From Clostridiaceae bacterium (GTDB lineage: Bacteria > Bacillota > Clostridia > Oscillospirales > Acutalibacteraceae): a DNA stretch of 36,382 nt. The translations under genes and the position numbers were made by a program. How positions within the stretch are numbered: position 1 is the first letter of the stretch; every line of letters begins with the position of its first letter. The DNA is taken from NCBI GenBank assembly GCA_016285645.1, contig JAEERC010000026.1:1-36382 (forward strand). The letters are read 5' to 3'. This document shows, in pieces, positions 24,240-31,625 of this stretch. The notes under the pieces are model-generated. The model was given only the letters and a program-made list of their open reading frames with translations. It searched no databases and had not been told where the DNA came from.

Positions 24240-25016
24240 TTATTCAAGCGGCAGCGCCTTGCCCTCCCACTCGCCGTCCGGCTTAACGCCGAGCACCTTG
24301 CAAACGGTAGGCGCTATGTCGATTATGTTTCCGCCTTCGCGCACGCCTCTTTTTATACCGCTGTTTAGCAGAATAACGGGAATAGTCATATCCTCGGGCA
24401 GGTCGCTCCCGTGGCTTCTGCCGTGCCCGCCGTGGTCGGCTGTGATTATAACAAGGTAATCGTCGGGCAGGTCTCTGCATATTGTTTCAATGCACTCAAA
24501 ACTCCGGTCTACCGCTTCCATATATTCGTCACTCATCCAGCCGCAGTCGTGCCCGGCGGCGTCAACTCTGCCGAGATAGACAAAGGTGAAATCGGGAGCG
24601 TCGCTTTCAATGTAACTTTTCGCCGCTTCACTGACTCTTCTGTTTGCCTCCTCATAGCCGTAAACGTGCCCGGAAACATAATTCGCGAAGGCGAGGGAAT
24701 CGGGGCGCGACAAATCCTTTAATTCCTCCCAGTTATAGAAAAAGGCGCATTTTTTGCCCGCGGCTCTGAGCACCTCGCAGACGCCCTTAACGGGGCGCAC
24801 CTGCGGAACATAGGTGTTTGTGAGAATGCCGTGCCTGTCGGGCGTTACGCTGTGAAAAAGCGACATATGGCAGGGCAGGGTGACCGACGGCATAACCGTT
24901 GAAGCGGCGCTGAAATATCTGCCGTTTTCGGTCGCCTCCTTCGCGAAGGGATGGCTGCACTGAGCGACCGCGTCCGGTCTCATACCGTCAACAAGTATCA
25001 ATATTACTTTATTCAT
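24240..25016 (-). CDS. Type I phosphodiesterase / nucleotide pyrophosphatase-like protein, cytosolic, 258 aa
   Basis: Alkaline-phosphatase-superfamily signatures are visible: ILVDGMRPDAV at the N terminus (metal Asp), MPSVTLPCHMSLF with the nucleophile Thr, GRVDAAGHDCGW (Asp/His), TADHGGHGRSHG and a late His-containing region. There is no signal peptide, and the protein is short for the family (nearly core only). It should cleave phosphodiester or pyrophosphate bonds of small molecules in the cytosol. The start is fixed by GGAGG at good spacing; an ATG four bases upstream runs into a stop. A secreted relative is encoded at 26054. Confidence 0.87.
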   Translation of the reverse strand: MNKVILILVDGMRPDAVAQCSHPFAKEATENGRYFSAASTVMPSVTLPCHMSLFHSVTPDRHGILTNTYVPQVRPVKGVCEVLRAAGKKCAFFYNWEELKDLSRPDSLAFANYVSGHVYGYEEANRRVSEAAKSYIESDAPDFTFVYLGRVDAAGHDCGWMSDEYMEAVDRSFECIETICRDLPDDYLVIITADHGGHGRSHGSDLPEDMTIPVILLNSGIKRGVREGGNIIDIAPTVCKVLGVKPDGEWEGKALPLE

Positions 25017-25047
25017 TCATATTACCTCCCGCCAGATATCCAAAACA

Positions 25048-25076
25048 ACTATATCAAACCCGCCCGCCCGTGTCAA
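25048..25076 (-). promoter_or_regulatory. Near-consensus promoter of the phosphodiesterase gene
   Basis: On the minus strand TTGACA (25071-25076), a 17-bp GC-rich spacer made of repeated CGGG units, and TATAGT (25048-25053), about 30 bases before the start codon. Confidence 0.8.
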
Positions 25077-25119
25077 TCGGAACTTCGGTGCTTAACATAT
25101 GAAAATACAAATATGAATT

Positions 25120-25153
25120 ATTTGTAACTTTTTGTAATAATTTGGTTACAAAT
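25120..25153. promoter_or_regulatory. Repeat cluster upstream of the CHAP amidase promoter (candidate operator)
   Basis: ATTTGTAAC (25120-25128) and its exact inverse GTTACAAAT (25145-25153) flank a third TTTGTAA (25131-25137). The two direct copies are 10 bp apart, one helical turn, and the array ends exactly at the -35 box. The layout suggests binding of an activator or repressor. Confidence 0.5.
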
Positions 25154-25181
25154 TTGACATTTTTGAAATTTGTGATATAAT
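25154..25181 (+). promoter_or_regulatory. Consensus promoter of the CHAP amidase gene
   Basis: A perfect TTGACA (25154-25159), 16 bp, and a perfect TATAAT (25176-25181), 65 bases before the start. Confidence 0.85.
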
Positions 25182-25246
25182 AACGGCAACAAAAAAATGA
25201 AAAGGCAATAACGGCGGCTTTAATACGCTGCCGACGGAGGAACAAA

Positions 25247-25894
25247 TTGAAAAGGTTTTTTAAAAGATTTATTGCTGTCGCGCTCTGCGTGACGATGCTT
25301 CTGTGCCCGCTCGCGTTAAACGCGTCCGCAACAAACAAAACAAGCGATGAGGCAATCAACTGGGTAAAATCAAACCTCGGAGAAAGCTTCGGCGCGGGCT
25401 ACTGCGTTGATCTCATCTGCGCTTATTACAGTTATCTCGGTGAAACGGCGCCCTATATTCCCGCCTATATGTTCTCAACAATCTCCCTGCCCGCGGGCTG
25501 GACCCGCACACAGGGCGGTCATCCCCAGAAGGGCGACATCCTTGTTTTCACAAACGGCACAATGGGTCATGTGGCGATTTACGAGTCGGATTACTCGACC
25601 TATCACCAGAACTGGTCCGGCCAGCTTTTCGTAACCCACTACACGGGCTTATACAGCTGGAGAGATTACTGGGGCTGCATTCATCCGAATTTCGCCGATT
25701 CTTCATCGGGCGCGACGGTGACATCACCTGTTGACACCGGCTCAACCCAGACCACGACCTCGCAGACGGGCGAAAGCTCATCCGCCTCTTCCGGAACCGA
25801 TGTTTCGAGCATCATCTCCCTCGCGGTGAATTTCGCGGCAATCTGCATAAAAGCGCTGTCGCTCTTGATAAACATAATAGCATCATTCAGATAA
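25247..25894 (+). CDS. Secreted CHAP-domain amidase-like protein with hydrophobic tail, 215 aa
   Basis: TTG start with GACGGAGG six bases upstream. A signal peptide (FFKRFIAVALCVTMLLCPLAL, in part) ends near NASA. The CHAP-type domain has Cys in GAGYCVDLICAYY and His in GTMGHVAIYES, with HPQKGDILVF between them. A Ser/Thr-rich linker of about 40 residues leads to a hydrophobic tail (IISLAVNFAAICIKALSLLI). CHAP enzymes cut peptidoglycan stem peptides or cross-bridges. The protein could act in wall remodelling. It is a single-gene unit between its own promoter and terminator. Which bond is cut is unknown. Confidence 0.85.
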   Translation: MKRFFKRFIAVALCVTMLLCPLALNASATNKTSDEAINWVKSNLGESFGAGYCVDLICAYYSYLGETAPYIPAYMFSTISLPAGWTRTQGGHPQKGDILVFTNGTMGHVAIYESDYSTYHQNWSGQLFVTHYTGLYSWRDYWGCIHPNFADSSSGATVTSPVDTGSTQTTTSQTGESSSASSGTDVSSIISLAVNFAAICIKALSLLINIIASFR

Positions 25895-25900
25895 AACTTG

Positions 25901-25934
25901 ACGGACATTCTCATTTCGGGAATGTCCGTTTTTA
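25901..25934 (+). terminator. Intrinsic terminator after the CHAP gene
   Basis: ACGGACATTC (25901-25910) pairs with GAATGTCCGT (25920-25929); T-run after the stem. Confidence 0.88.
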
Positions 25935-25984
25935 TAATATGAACCGCTCTTTGATAAAACACCCGAATAAATCTTTTAAAGACC

Positions 25985-26013
25985 TTGCCCGGGTGTAAAA
26001 TATTTGCTATAAT
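25985..26013 (+). promoter_or_regulatory. Promoter of the secreted phosphodiesterase gene
   Basis: TTGCCC (25985-25990), a 17-bp spacer and perfect TATAAT (26008-26013) with an upstream TG (extended -10). Confidence 0.75.
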
Positions 26014-26053
26014 AAAACCGATCTTTTGTAAAACAGATAAGGAGACAAACAGA

Positions 26054-27109
26054 ATGAGAAAAACAATTTCACTGCTTCTTGCCGCCGCTATGGTTATTTG
26101 CTGCGCTCTTCCCGTTTTTGCCGCGGACACTCAGAAGTCCGGTTTCGGTGAGTACGAGCACGTTTTCATTATAGGGGTTGACGGCGCGGGCGCCGCTTTT
26201 GGGCAGGTTGAATCGCCCAATTTTGACCGCATCTTCGCCGACAACGCCTACATCCACAACGCCCATACGGAATATATCACCACCAGTGCGCAGAACTGGG
26301 GCTCTATTCTTCTCGGCGTTGACTACGAAACACACGGTATGACAAACGGCTCCACCGAGGAGAACCGCCACACCTCGCAGGATGAATACCACAGCATTTT
26401 CTATTACGCCCGTCAGGCAATGCCCGACGCCAGACTCGTTTCAATCTGCCACTGGCCGAACATCAACTACGGCATTATTGAAAACGATATAGATGTCAAA
26501 AAGGTCAACCGTTTTACGGACACCCTTGTTGTTGACGAGATTCTCAACAACATTTCCGGCTCCGCTCCCGAGCTTATGTTTGTTCAGCTCGATGAGGTTG
26601 ACCACGCCGCGCACACCTACGGCGGCTTCAGCGACGAGTATTACGAAGCCGTAAGAACAGCCGACAAGCGCCTGGGCACGATTTATGACGCGCTTGAAAG
26701 CAAAGGACTTATGGAAAACAGTCTGTTTATTGTTGTTGCCGACCACGGCGAAACAGAGAACGGTCACGGCGGTCAGACAGTGGAGGAGAGTTCAGCCGTT
26801 CTTGCCGTCGCGGGCAAATCCGTAAACAAGGGGCTGATTGTGGACAGCGCCCACAACCGCGATGTTTCAGCCATCGCCCTTTACGCTCTCGGCGTTGAGC
26901 AGCCCGAGGTGTTCATTACCTCGGTGCCCGAAGGGCTTTTCGGCGAAGCGCGTGAAAAGACCGTTGAAAAAAATCCGATTTCCGATTCCGACAAACTTCT
27001 CGACACACTCGCCTTCCCGTTCATAAGACTGTTCAATCTGATTATGCCGGCGTTTGCCTTCATTTATGATATCTATTATCACGACGGTATCTTCGCTATG
27101 TTCAAATAA
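26054..27109 (+). CDS. Exported alkaline-phosphatase-superfamily phosphodiesterase with hydrophobic tail, 351 aa
   Basis: A signal peptide (KTISLLLAAAMVICCALPVFA) precedes the catalytic domain. Motifs: FIIGVDGAGAAF, nucleophile region ITTSAQNWGSILLG (Thr or Ser), QLDEVDHAAHTYGG, and VVADHGETENGHGG. The C terminus has a hydrophobic segment (LFNLIMPAFAFIYDI) for membrane retention. It is the extracellular relative of the cytosolic enzyme at 24240. The start is the ATG at 26054, with AAGGAGA upstream; longer N-terminal versions would lack a proper signal peptide. The function is probably extracellular phosphodiester hydrolysis. Confidence 0.88.
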   Translation: MRKTISLLLAAAMVICCALPVFAADTQKSGFGEYEHVFIIGVDGAGAAFGQVESPNFDRIFADNAYIHNAHTEYITTSAQNWGSILLGVDYETHGMTNGSTEENRHTSQDEYHSIFYYARQAMPDARLVSICHWPNINYGIIENDIDVKKVNRFTDTLVVDEILNNISGSAPELMFVQLDEVDHAAHTYGGFSDEYYEAVRTADKRLGTIYDALESKGLMENSLFIVVADHGETENGHGGQTVEESSAVLAVAGKSVNKGLIVDSAHNRDVSAIALYALGVEQPEVFITSVPEGLFGEAREKTVEKNPISDSDKLLDTLAFPFIRLFNLIMPAFAFIYDIYYHDGIFAMFK

Positions 27110-27128
27110 TAAACAGAATAATAAAAAT

Positions 27129-27160
27129 AAACTGCCGCCCCCGGACGGCAGTTTTTCTTT
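27129..27160. terminator. Bidirectional intrinsic terminator
   Basis: AAACTGCCG (27129-27137) pairs with CGGCAGTTT (27146-27154), T-rich after it. It ends both the exported phosphodiesterase gene and the minus-strand gene at 27162, and marks the left edge of the accessory island. Confidence 0.85.
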
Positions 27161-27161
27161 T

Positions 27162-28154
27162 TTACTCATCCTCCTCAACAAGTCCGAGTGAGTAGAGCGT
27201 CTCGTCCGAATAACCGAACGGCATCGCGGTTTTTATAACGTCTTTAAGCTGCAGAATAAAATACGAGTTCGCGAAAAGGTCGGCGTTTATTTCGCCGAGC
27301 AGAAACAGGGAAACAAGGCGGATGATTTCGAGTTTTCTGTCAAAGCCGCCTTTATAATATTCCATATCCATATAATTCCCGAATGTTTCGCTGAAAAGAA
27401 AACCCCCGGGGTCAAGGGTGCAGCCGTAAATGTCCATATCCCAGCTGTCATAGTACTCAATGCTCCTTTTGTTGTGCCTTTTGTAATCCGCGTTTATTAC
27501 AACCGTCGGACCAAGCGTGTGCTCCGTGTCGGCTTCGTCCAACGCCGGAATATACACTATGTCGCCTTTTTTAAACGGAACGGGAAAATCGCAGAAAAGA
27601 TTATTGAAGGCAAGTTCAATATCACACTCCTCTTCATCCTCAAGGCAGAGAACCCAGTAAGAGGAATAAACCGGTTCAAAATCACCGTTCAGCAGTATTT
27701 CCGGGCCAAACCGTTCTGCAAACCGCTTTTTCACAACCTTGTAAAACTGCGGAGGGTCATCGTCTTGTTTATAATAATTTTTAATCTCATCCATTGAGCC
27801 GAAAACAAGCAGGTTTGCCTCATCGTCATAGAAACGCCCTTCACAGTATTCCTGCACAACATAGATGCTCTGAGCGTCGCTCTCGTAAAACCCGGCAATA
27901 AAGCGTAAAAGTATATCCGAATAATCCTTCAGGAAGGCGTGAAGCGAATCATACTGAGTCTGCCGGTCTATCCGCGGTATTTTCATATCCGGCATAGTCC
28001 GCGCTATCTCACGCCACGCCTCAATCTGCTCATTTAAAGTTGCTTTTTTTGAATTGTAAACAAGCCACGCCGCACCGAGCGAATCGGGCGTGTAGCCGAT
28101 TTCCTGCCAGTATTCATATACCGCCCGTGAATTGATGAATCTTTTTAAATCCAC
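27162..28154 (-). CDS. Unrecognised 330-aa protein, paralogue of the gene at 35276
   Basis: I do not recognise the family. It is clearly homologous along its length to the 339-aa protein at 35276: both begin with a [YR]EYWxEI-x-Y-xP segment and AAWLVY. They share SLHAFL[KR]DY, FPVPFKKGD near residue ~200, and a FGN[YI]MD[MF]E[FY] motif towards the end. The middle is acidic and rich in aromatic residues, with no membrane segment, so it is probably cytosolic. The start is GTG at 28154, with AAAGGAG six bases upstream. It lies four bases after the SLOG gene on the same strand, so the two form a unit. The paralogous pair frames the island on opposite strands. Confidence 0.75.
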   Translation of the reverse strand: MDLKRFINSRAVYEYWQEIGYTPDSLGAAWLVYNSKKATLNEQIEAWREIARTMPDMKIPRIDRQTQYDSLHAFLKDYSDILLRFIAGFYESDAQSIYVVQEYCEGRFYDDEANLLVFGSMDEIKNYYKQDDDPPQFYKVVKKRFAERFGPEILLNGDFEPVYSSYWVLCLEDEEECDIELAFNNLFCDFPVPFKKGDIVYIPALDEADTEHTLGPTVVINADYKRHNKRSIEYYDSWDMDIYGCTLDPGGFLFSETFGNYMDMEYYKGGFDRKLEIIRLVSLFLLGEINADLFANSYFILQLKDVIKTAMPFGYSDETLYSLGLVEEDE

Positions 28155-28158
28155 ATTA

Positions 28159-28545
28159 TCACTCCTTTGTTTTCTTTTGATAATCAATTATTATTACATT
28201 GATATTCAGGCCTTTTGCCTTGTCGATTGTGTCCTTTGTTCCGTGGCTCTCGCCGTCCCAGAAGGCGACGACCGCCGGAGTTTCCTCAAGGGCGTAATCT
28301 ATCATCTGCGAATTGCGCATAAACCCCGCCCTTATGGGATGTTTCTTCCAGTCCGCGGGAAAGACGGCGCAGGGGATGCCGTTTTCACCGGCGTATCTCT
28401 CGCCCAGCAGATCCGCGCCCTTCGCGTGGCCGGATACAATTTCAACATCCTCATAATTTTTAATTATTTCGTCAAGCGATTTTTTCATGAGGGCGTAATC
28501 GTCAAAATCCCTTCCGCCCGCGACTATAATTCTTGTTTTGCCCAT
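28159..28545 (-). CDS. DUF2493/SLOG-family nucleotide-binding protein, 128 aa
   Basis: Rossmannoid SLOG (YpsA/YspA-like, DUF2493) motifs: IIVAGGRDFDDY at the N terminus, VSGHAKGADLLGE, FPADWKKHP, MRNSQMIDYA, and AFWDGESHGTKDTI. The full domain is present and nothing else. SLOG proteins bind nucleotides or their derivatives, and some are predicted to make or sense signalling molecules in conflict systems. The ATG at 28545 is used, with AAAGGTG upstream; a GTG at 28557 overlaps it. It is divergent from the PPP phosphatase gene, and downstream of it is the 330-aa protein. It is the most canonical of the three SLOG copies in this window. Confidence 0.88.
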   Translation of the reverse strand: MGKTRIIVAGGRDFDDYALMKKSLDEIIKNYEDVEIVSGHAKGADLLGERYAGENGIPCAVFPADWKKHPIRAGFMRNSQMIDYALEETPAVVAFWDGESHGTKDTIDKAKGLNINVIIIDYQKKTKE

Positions 28546-28575
28546 AAAAATCAGCACCTTTCTTTATTGTTTTCA

Positions 28576-28604
28576 ATTCAATAATACTATAAGGTATGTG
28601 TCAA
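28576..28604 (-). promoter_or_regulatory. Possible promoter of the minus-strand SLOG pair
   Basis: On the minus strand a perfect TTGACA (28599-28604), 17 bp and TTGAAT (28576-28581). The -35 overlaps one copy of a repeated 14-base element. Confidence 0.5.
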
Positions 28605-28615
28605 AAACGGCACAT
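28602..28615. repeat. Copy 1 of a 14-bp direct repeat in the divergent SLOG/phosphatase control region
   Basis: CAAAAACGGCACAT here matches CAAAAACGGGACAT at 28670-28683 at 13 of 14 positions. One copy touches each side of the divergent promoters, so a shared regulator site is possible. Confidence 0.45.
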
Positions 28616-28669
28616 GCTTTTCTTTTTTTGTGAATATCACGAAATTTTTTTGGAATTCGGCGAATGGGA

Positions 28670-28683
28670 CAAAAACGGGACAT
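28670..28683. repeat. Copy 2 of the 14-bp direct repeat
   Basis: CAAAAACGGGACAT, located just before the -10 box of the phosphatase gene, where the -35 box would be. Two GGGACA units (28666 and 28677) are 11 bp apart in the same place. Confidence 0.45.
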
Positions 28684-28692
28684 CCGGTGATA

Positions 28693-28698
28693 TATAAT
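28693..28698 (+). promoter_or_regulatory. -10 box of the PPP phosphatase operon
   Basis: Perfect TATAAT, but no recognisable -35 at 16-18 bp. The repeats just upstream may bind an activator. Confidence 0.5.
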
Positions 28699-28746
28699 GC
28701 AGATGAAAGATAAAGGCACCCGAAAAAAACGAAAGGAGCGAAAGCA

Positions 28747-29460
28747 ATGATTTATGTATGCTCGGATCTGCACGGATATCCGCTGACCGCATTTAAAGAA
28801 CTTCTGAAAAGCGTGGGATTCACAAAGAACGACACGCTTTATATTCTCGGCGATGTGATTGACCGCCGCGGCGACGGCGGCGTGGAGATGCTCAGTTGGA
28901 TAATACGGCAGAAGAATGTGAAAATGATAATGGGCAACCACGAGCGAATGCTGCTTGACTGCAAGGGCATTTTCGATAAAAGCCGCGGTCTTCGTATGGA
29001 CGATGTGCTCGCCCTTGACGATTATCTTTATAACGGCGGAGCGGTCACAATCGAAACCCTCGAAAAACTCAGGGAAAAGGATTCCGGTGAGTTCACGCAC
29101 ATTATGGGTTATCTTGAAAAACTGCCCTGTTATGACGAAACCGAAGTGAACGGCAGAAAGTTCGTGTTTGTTCACGGCGGGCTTGAGGATTTCAAAAGCC
29201 ACAGAAGACTTTATGATTATGACGGTTACGACCTTTTGTGGAGCAGACCCGAAATGACCGACGAATACTTCAAAACCAAAACCGTCATTCTCGGCCACAC
29301 TCCGACTTCCCTTTACGGTGAAGAATACAGGGGCAGAATCATAATAACCCCCACCTGGATAAATATTGACACCGGCGCGGCTTACGGCGAAGGTCCCGCG
29401 CTGCTGCGGCTTGATGATATGGAAGTGTTTTACGGAGAAAAAACTTATGAAACAGACTGA
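28747..29460 (+). CDS. PPP-family metallophosphatase (PrpE/ApaH-like), 237 aa
   Basis: All PPP motifs are present: SDLHG (6-10), GDVIDRRGDGG (35-45), GNHE (63-66), VHGG (142-145) and GHTPT (183-187). The metal site is therefore complete. Such enzymes are serine/threonine protein phosphatases or Ap4A-type hydrolases. DVIDRRG instead of DVIDRGP is typical of the short bacterial PrpE-like group. GAAAGGAGCG lies before ATG. It is divergent from a SLOG gene and heads the plus-strand series of island genes, so it may remove a phosphate from a nucleotide signal or a partner protein. Which one cannot be told. Its last 14 bases overlap the next gene. Confidence 0.88.
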   Translation: MIYVCSDLHGYPLTAFKELLKSVGFTKNDTLYILGDVIDRRGDGGVEMLSWIIRQKNVKMIMGNHERMLLDCKGIFDKSRGLRMDDVLALDDYLYNGGAVTIETLEKLREKDSGEFTHIMGYLEKLPCYDETEVNGRKFVFVHGGLEDFKSHRRLYDYDGYDLLWSRPEMTDEYFKTKTVILGHTPTSLYGEEYRGRIIITPTWINIDTGAAYGEGPALLRLDDMEVFYGEKTYETD

Positions 29461-29785
29461 CGGCGTCTTCTGGCTTATCGGCGAAAAACTTTACGCCTTC
29501 CCTTTTGAGAAGGGAAAATATCCCGAAGCGTATGCCAAATCCGGCAGAACCTACAACCACGAAAAACTCTGGGATTATGTAAAGCCGAAGGGCTGCGGTA
29601 AGCCGTTTGATTATTATCCGCGGGGCAGGGCGGTTATAAAAAAGGACGGCACGGCAGTTATCTATATGAGCCCGCACATCCCCGAAAGCCATATTGAAGA
29701 GATAAAAAAAGCGTTCGGCACCGAAACGGAAACGGCAGTTAAATATGACAGAAGCAGACATTACAGATGCTTTTTAGATATGTGA
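29447..29785 (+). CDS. Small unrecognised protein, 112 aa
   Basis: Family not recognised. It begins MKQTDGVFWLIGEKLYAFPF and has a tight Gly/Pro/Tyr motif in the middle (GCGKPFDYYPRGRAVIKK), then AVIYMSPHI and a basic end. There is no signal or membrane segment. GGAG lies nine bases before the ATG at 29447, inside the end of the phosphatase gene in another frame, so translation is coupled. A longer start at 29366 would lie wholly inside the phosphatase gene and is rejected. Size and coupling suggest a partner of the phosphatase; a DNA- or RNA-binding role from the basic residues would be guesswork. Confidence 0.75.
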   Translation: MKQTDGVFWLIGEKLYAFPFEKGKYPEAYAKSGRTYNHEKLWDYVKPKGCGKPFDYYPRGRAVIKKDGTAVIYMSPHIPESHIEEIKKAFGTETETAVKYDRSRHYRCFLDM

Positions 29786-29800
29786 AAAAAGGTGAACAAT

Positions 29801-30694
29801 ATGAAAGAATACTTAAAAAACAAAAATGAATACTTTGAAGACGGAAAGCTTTATATTGAGGCAATAAAAAAATGTGAGTGCAGTGAAAAAAGATACAGCA
29901 CATATTTTATTGACTGCAGCATACATCAAAGGGGAGTAAGAACCTATACATACAAAAAAGGCGCGGAATTTATTGAAAAAGATGACTGTTCCGGCAAAAA
30001 GCTCTGGCTTTGTCAGAAAGCCATGCAGGCGGTAAAAGAAGCCGTATCCGCATTTGATGAAGCTGTTGAACAGGCGAAAACCGGAGATTATGAAAAAATT
30101 GAAATAAAAGATATTGATTATGTTGTTTATATTGAAAAACCGATTGCAGACAAAGGCAGGATTGTTAAAGAATCCGACTGCGGCGGAATCACCGAAATAA
30201 GTACCGGCGGAATCTTCGGCGCAATGAGCGGCTTTTATTACCGCGGAAAAAGCGACCGTAAGAGCAACAGAATGTTTGAAATTTGCAGCCGCCCCAACGA
30301 AGAAACCATCAAAGAGAACCCGTTTTACCTTGCCGCGCTTAGAACGGGAGACGAGCTCCTGGCTCTTGAAATAAAACTGCATTACAATGTTGCCGCCGCG
30401 CAGGACTGCAGACGCCTTACGGAGCTTACGGGCAAAAGGGTTCTGCCGAAACTCCCGGAAAAATACAACAGGCGGTATGCCGTAACCAAAGACAGCGTCT
30501 CATACGAATTACTGGGTAATTCGGGCTACGGGCTCGGGCACTGGCCGTGCTTCGCAATGATGAACCGCACATATAAAAATATTACTCTGAACCCGCACAC
30601 AAGAACGGGAGGCGACTCAGCTCCCGCTGACGAAGAGCCGATTACATTTGACGAATTCTTAAAACTGTTTGAGGAGGCGGAAAACAATGAGTGA
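29801..30694 (+). CDS. Unrecognised 297-aa island protein (family A); ends in an acidic 'ITFDEFLKLFEE' tail
   Basis: Not recognised. It is mostly helical and rich in Lys/Glu in the first 100 residues, with the Cys-containing segments KKCECSEKRYSTYF and FIDCSIHQRG. It then has a Gly-rich centre (DCGGITEISTGGIFGAMSGF) and a conserved-looking end (HWPCFAMMNRTYKN, then ITFDEFLKLFEE). There is no signal peptide. The ATG at 29801 has AAAAAGGTG six bases upstream. It overlaps the next gene by eight bases. The last 90 bases reappear at 32125-32214 as a gene fragment, so a second copy once stood there. It is lower in GC than genes left of 27 kb, as seen by eye. Confidence 0.75.
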   Translation: MKEYLKNKNEYFEDGKLYIEAIKKCECSEKRYSTYFIDCSIHQRGVRTYTYKKGAEFIEKDDCSGKKLWLCQKAMQAVKEAVSAFDEAVEQAKTGDYEKIEIKDIDYVVYIEKPIADKGRIVKESDCGGITEISTGGIFGAMSGFYYRGKSDRKSNRMFEICSRPNEETIKENPFYLAALRTGDELLALEIKLHYNVAAAQDCRRLTELTGKRVLPKLPEKYNRRYAVTKDSVSYELLGNSGYGLGHWPCFAMMNRTYKNITLNPHTRTGGDSAPADEEPITFDEFLKLFEEAENNE

Positions 30695-31616
30695 CAACAT
30701 CAACAAGGACAGAAGAAACGCTTATTCGGCAAGCAGATACCGTGAGCAGGCATTGAAAGATTACAACCTGTTTTATAAAAACGGGGATGAAGAAGAGTAT
30801 TTCCGTTTAAGCGAAAACGGAGTTCTTTATATGAGTGAAAAAGAACAGACACCTTTCTCATATCCGAAGGGGATTCCTTTCACATGGTATTTCGGGCATC
30901 TGCAGCGAAAAGACGGAAAAAGCATCCCCGCAACCGCGGCGCAGAGAGAGATTGTTCTTAAGCACTGCCCGTGGCTTGAAAATCATGTCAGGGAAACCGT
31001 GAACATATTGAAACCGCGCTTGTTTTCGCTTTTTCTCTATTCGCTTGAAAACGGATATGAAGGAATAAGCAAACTGATAATCCGCCGCTATTCATTAAGT
31101 GAAGAAGACATTAAAAAAACAGAAGCCCTCAGAGCAACCCGGAGTAAAAAAAGCGATGAAAAAGAGGCGGATACAAAAAGCGGTCCGCAGATGCCATCCT
31201 TTAACAGTATGGAAGAATTCAATGCGCTGTTTACAAAGGTAAAAGCACTCTTCGCCGGACTCGAAAAGCACATAACCGCCATCAGAAAAGAGGGTGATTA
31301 CGGCGATTTCAAGCCATACAGCGAAGGCGACATTGAAAAATTCGATTACCGTAACTGCAGCTGTCTGCTGGATGACGGCAACATAATCGTTTTTCGTGAA
31401 GAATGGTATAAGGATTACGGTGCCAGGGTAATTACGGCAGCCAGAGATTACATCAATCTCAAGGGCTTTCAGACATTTGAGGAGTATATGAAATCGAAGG
31501 GCCTTTTTACATACAATTATGTTGAAGATGAAAAAGGCAGAAAATGGGAATATCGCGGAACCGACGGCAAAGAAAAAAGTTTCCGGTTGCGTTATGTTGA
31601 AATATCGTTCGGATGA
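30687..31616 (+). CDS. Unrecognised two-part island protein (family B long form), 309 aa
   Basis: The N-terminal ~165 residues are helical and charged (DRRNAYSASRYREQALKDY, FTWYFGHLQRKDGKSIP), then a Lys/Glu linker. Residues 169-309 match the whole 143-aa protein at 33429: shared are the EKHIT-x-IR segment, the [YF]-x-NCSC-[LV]-LDDGNII motif, W-Y-K-D, and LKGF-x-TFEEYMKSKGL. The family itself is unknown to me. GAGGAGG precedes the ATG at 30687. A SLOG gene follows nine bases later, the same order as at 33429/33871. So the B domain and SLOG are a repeated pair, and the N-terminal part is an extra module in this copy only. Confidence 0.78.
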   Translation: MSDNINKDRRNAYSASRYREQALKDYNLFYKNGDEEEYFRLSENGVLYMSEKEQTPFSYPKGIPFTWYFGHLQRKDGKSIPATAAQREIVLKHCPWLENHVRETVNILKPRLFSLFLYSLENGYEGISKLIIRRYSLSEEDIKKTEALRATRSKKSDEKEADTKSGPQMPSFNSMEEFNALFTKVKALFAGLEKHITAIRKEGDYGDFKPYSEGDIEKFDYRNCSCLLDDGNIIVFREEWYKDYGARVITAARDYINLKGFQTFEEYMKSKGLFTYNYVEDEKGRKWEYRGTDGKEKSFRLRYVEISFG

Positions 31617-31625
31617 GGTGTGATA

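Noticed and set aside
18721-27109. LPXTG sortase anchoring of the exported proteins
   Set aside because: No LPXTG-like motif followed by a membrane helix and positive end was found; the tails are of another type.
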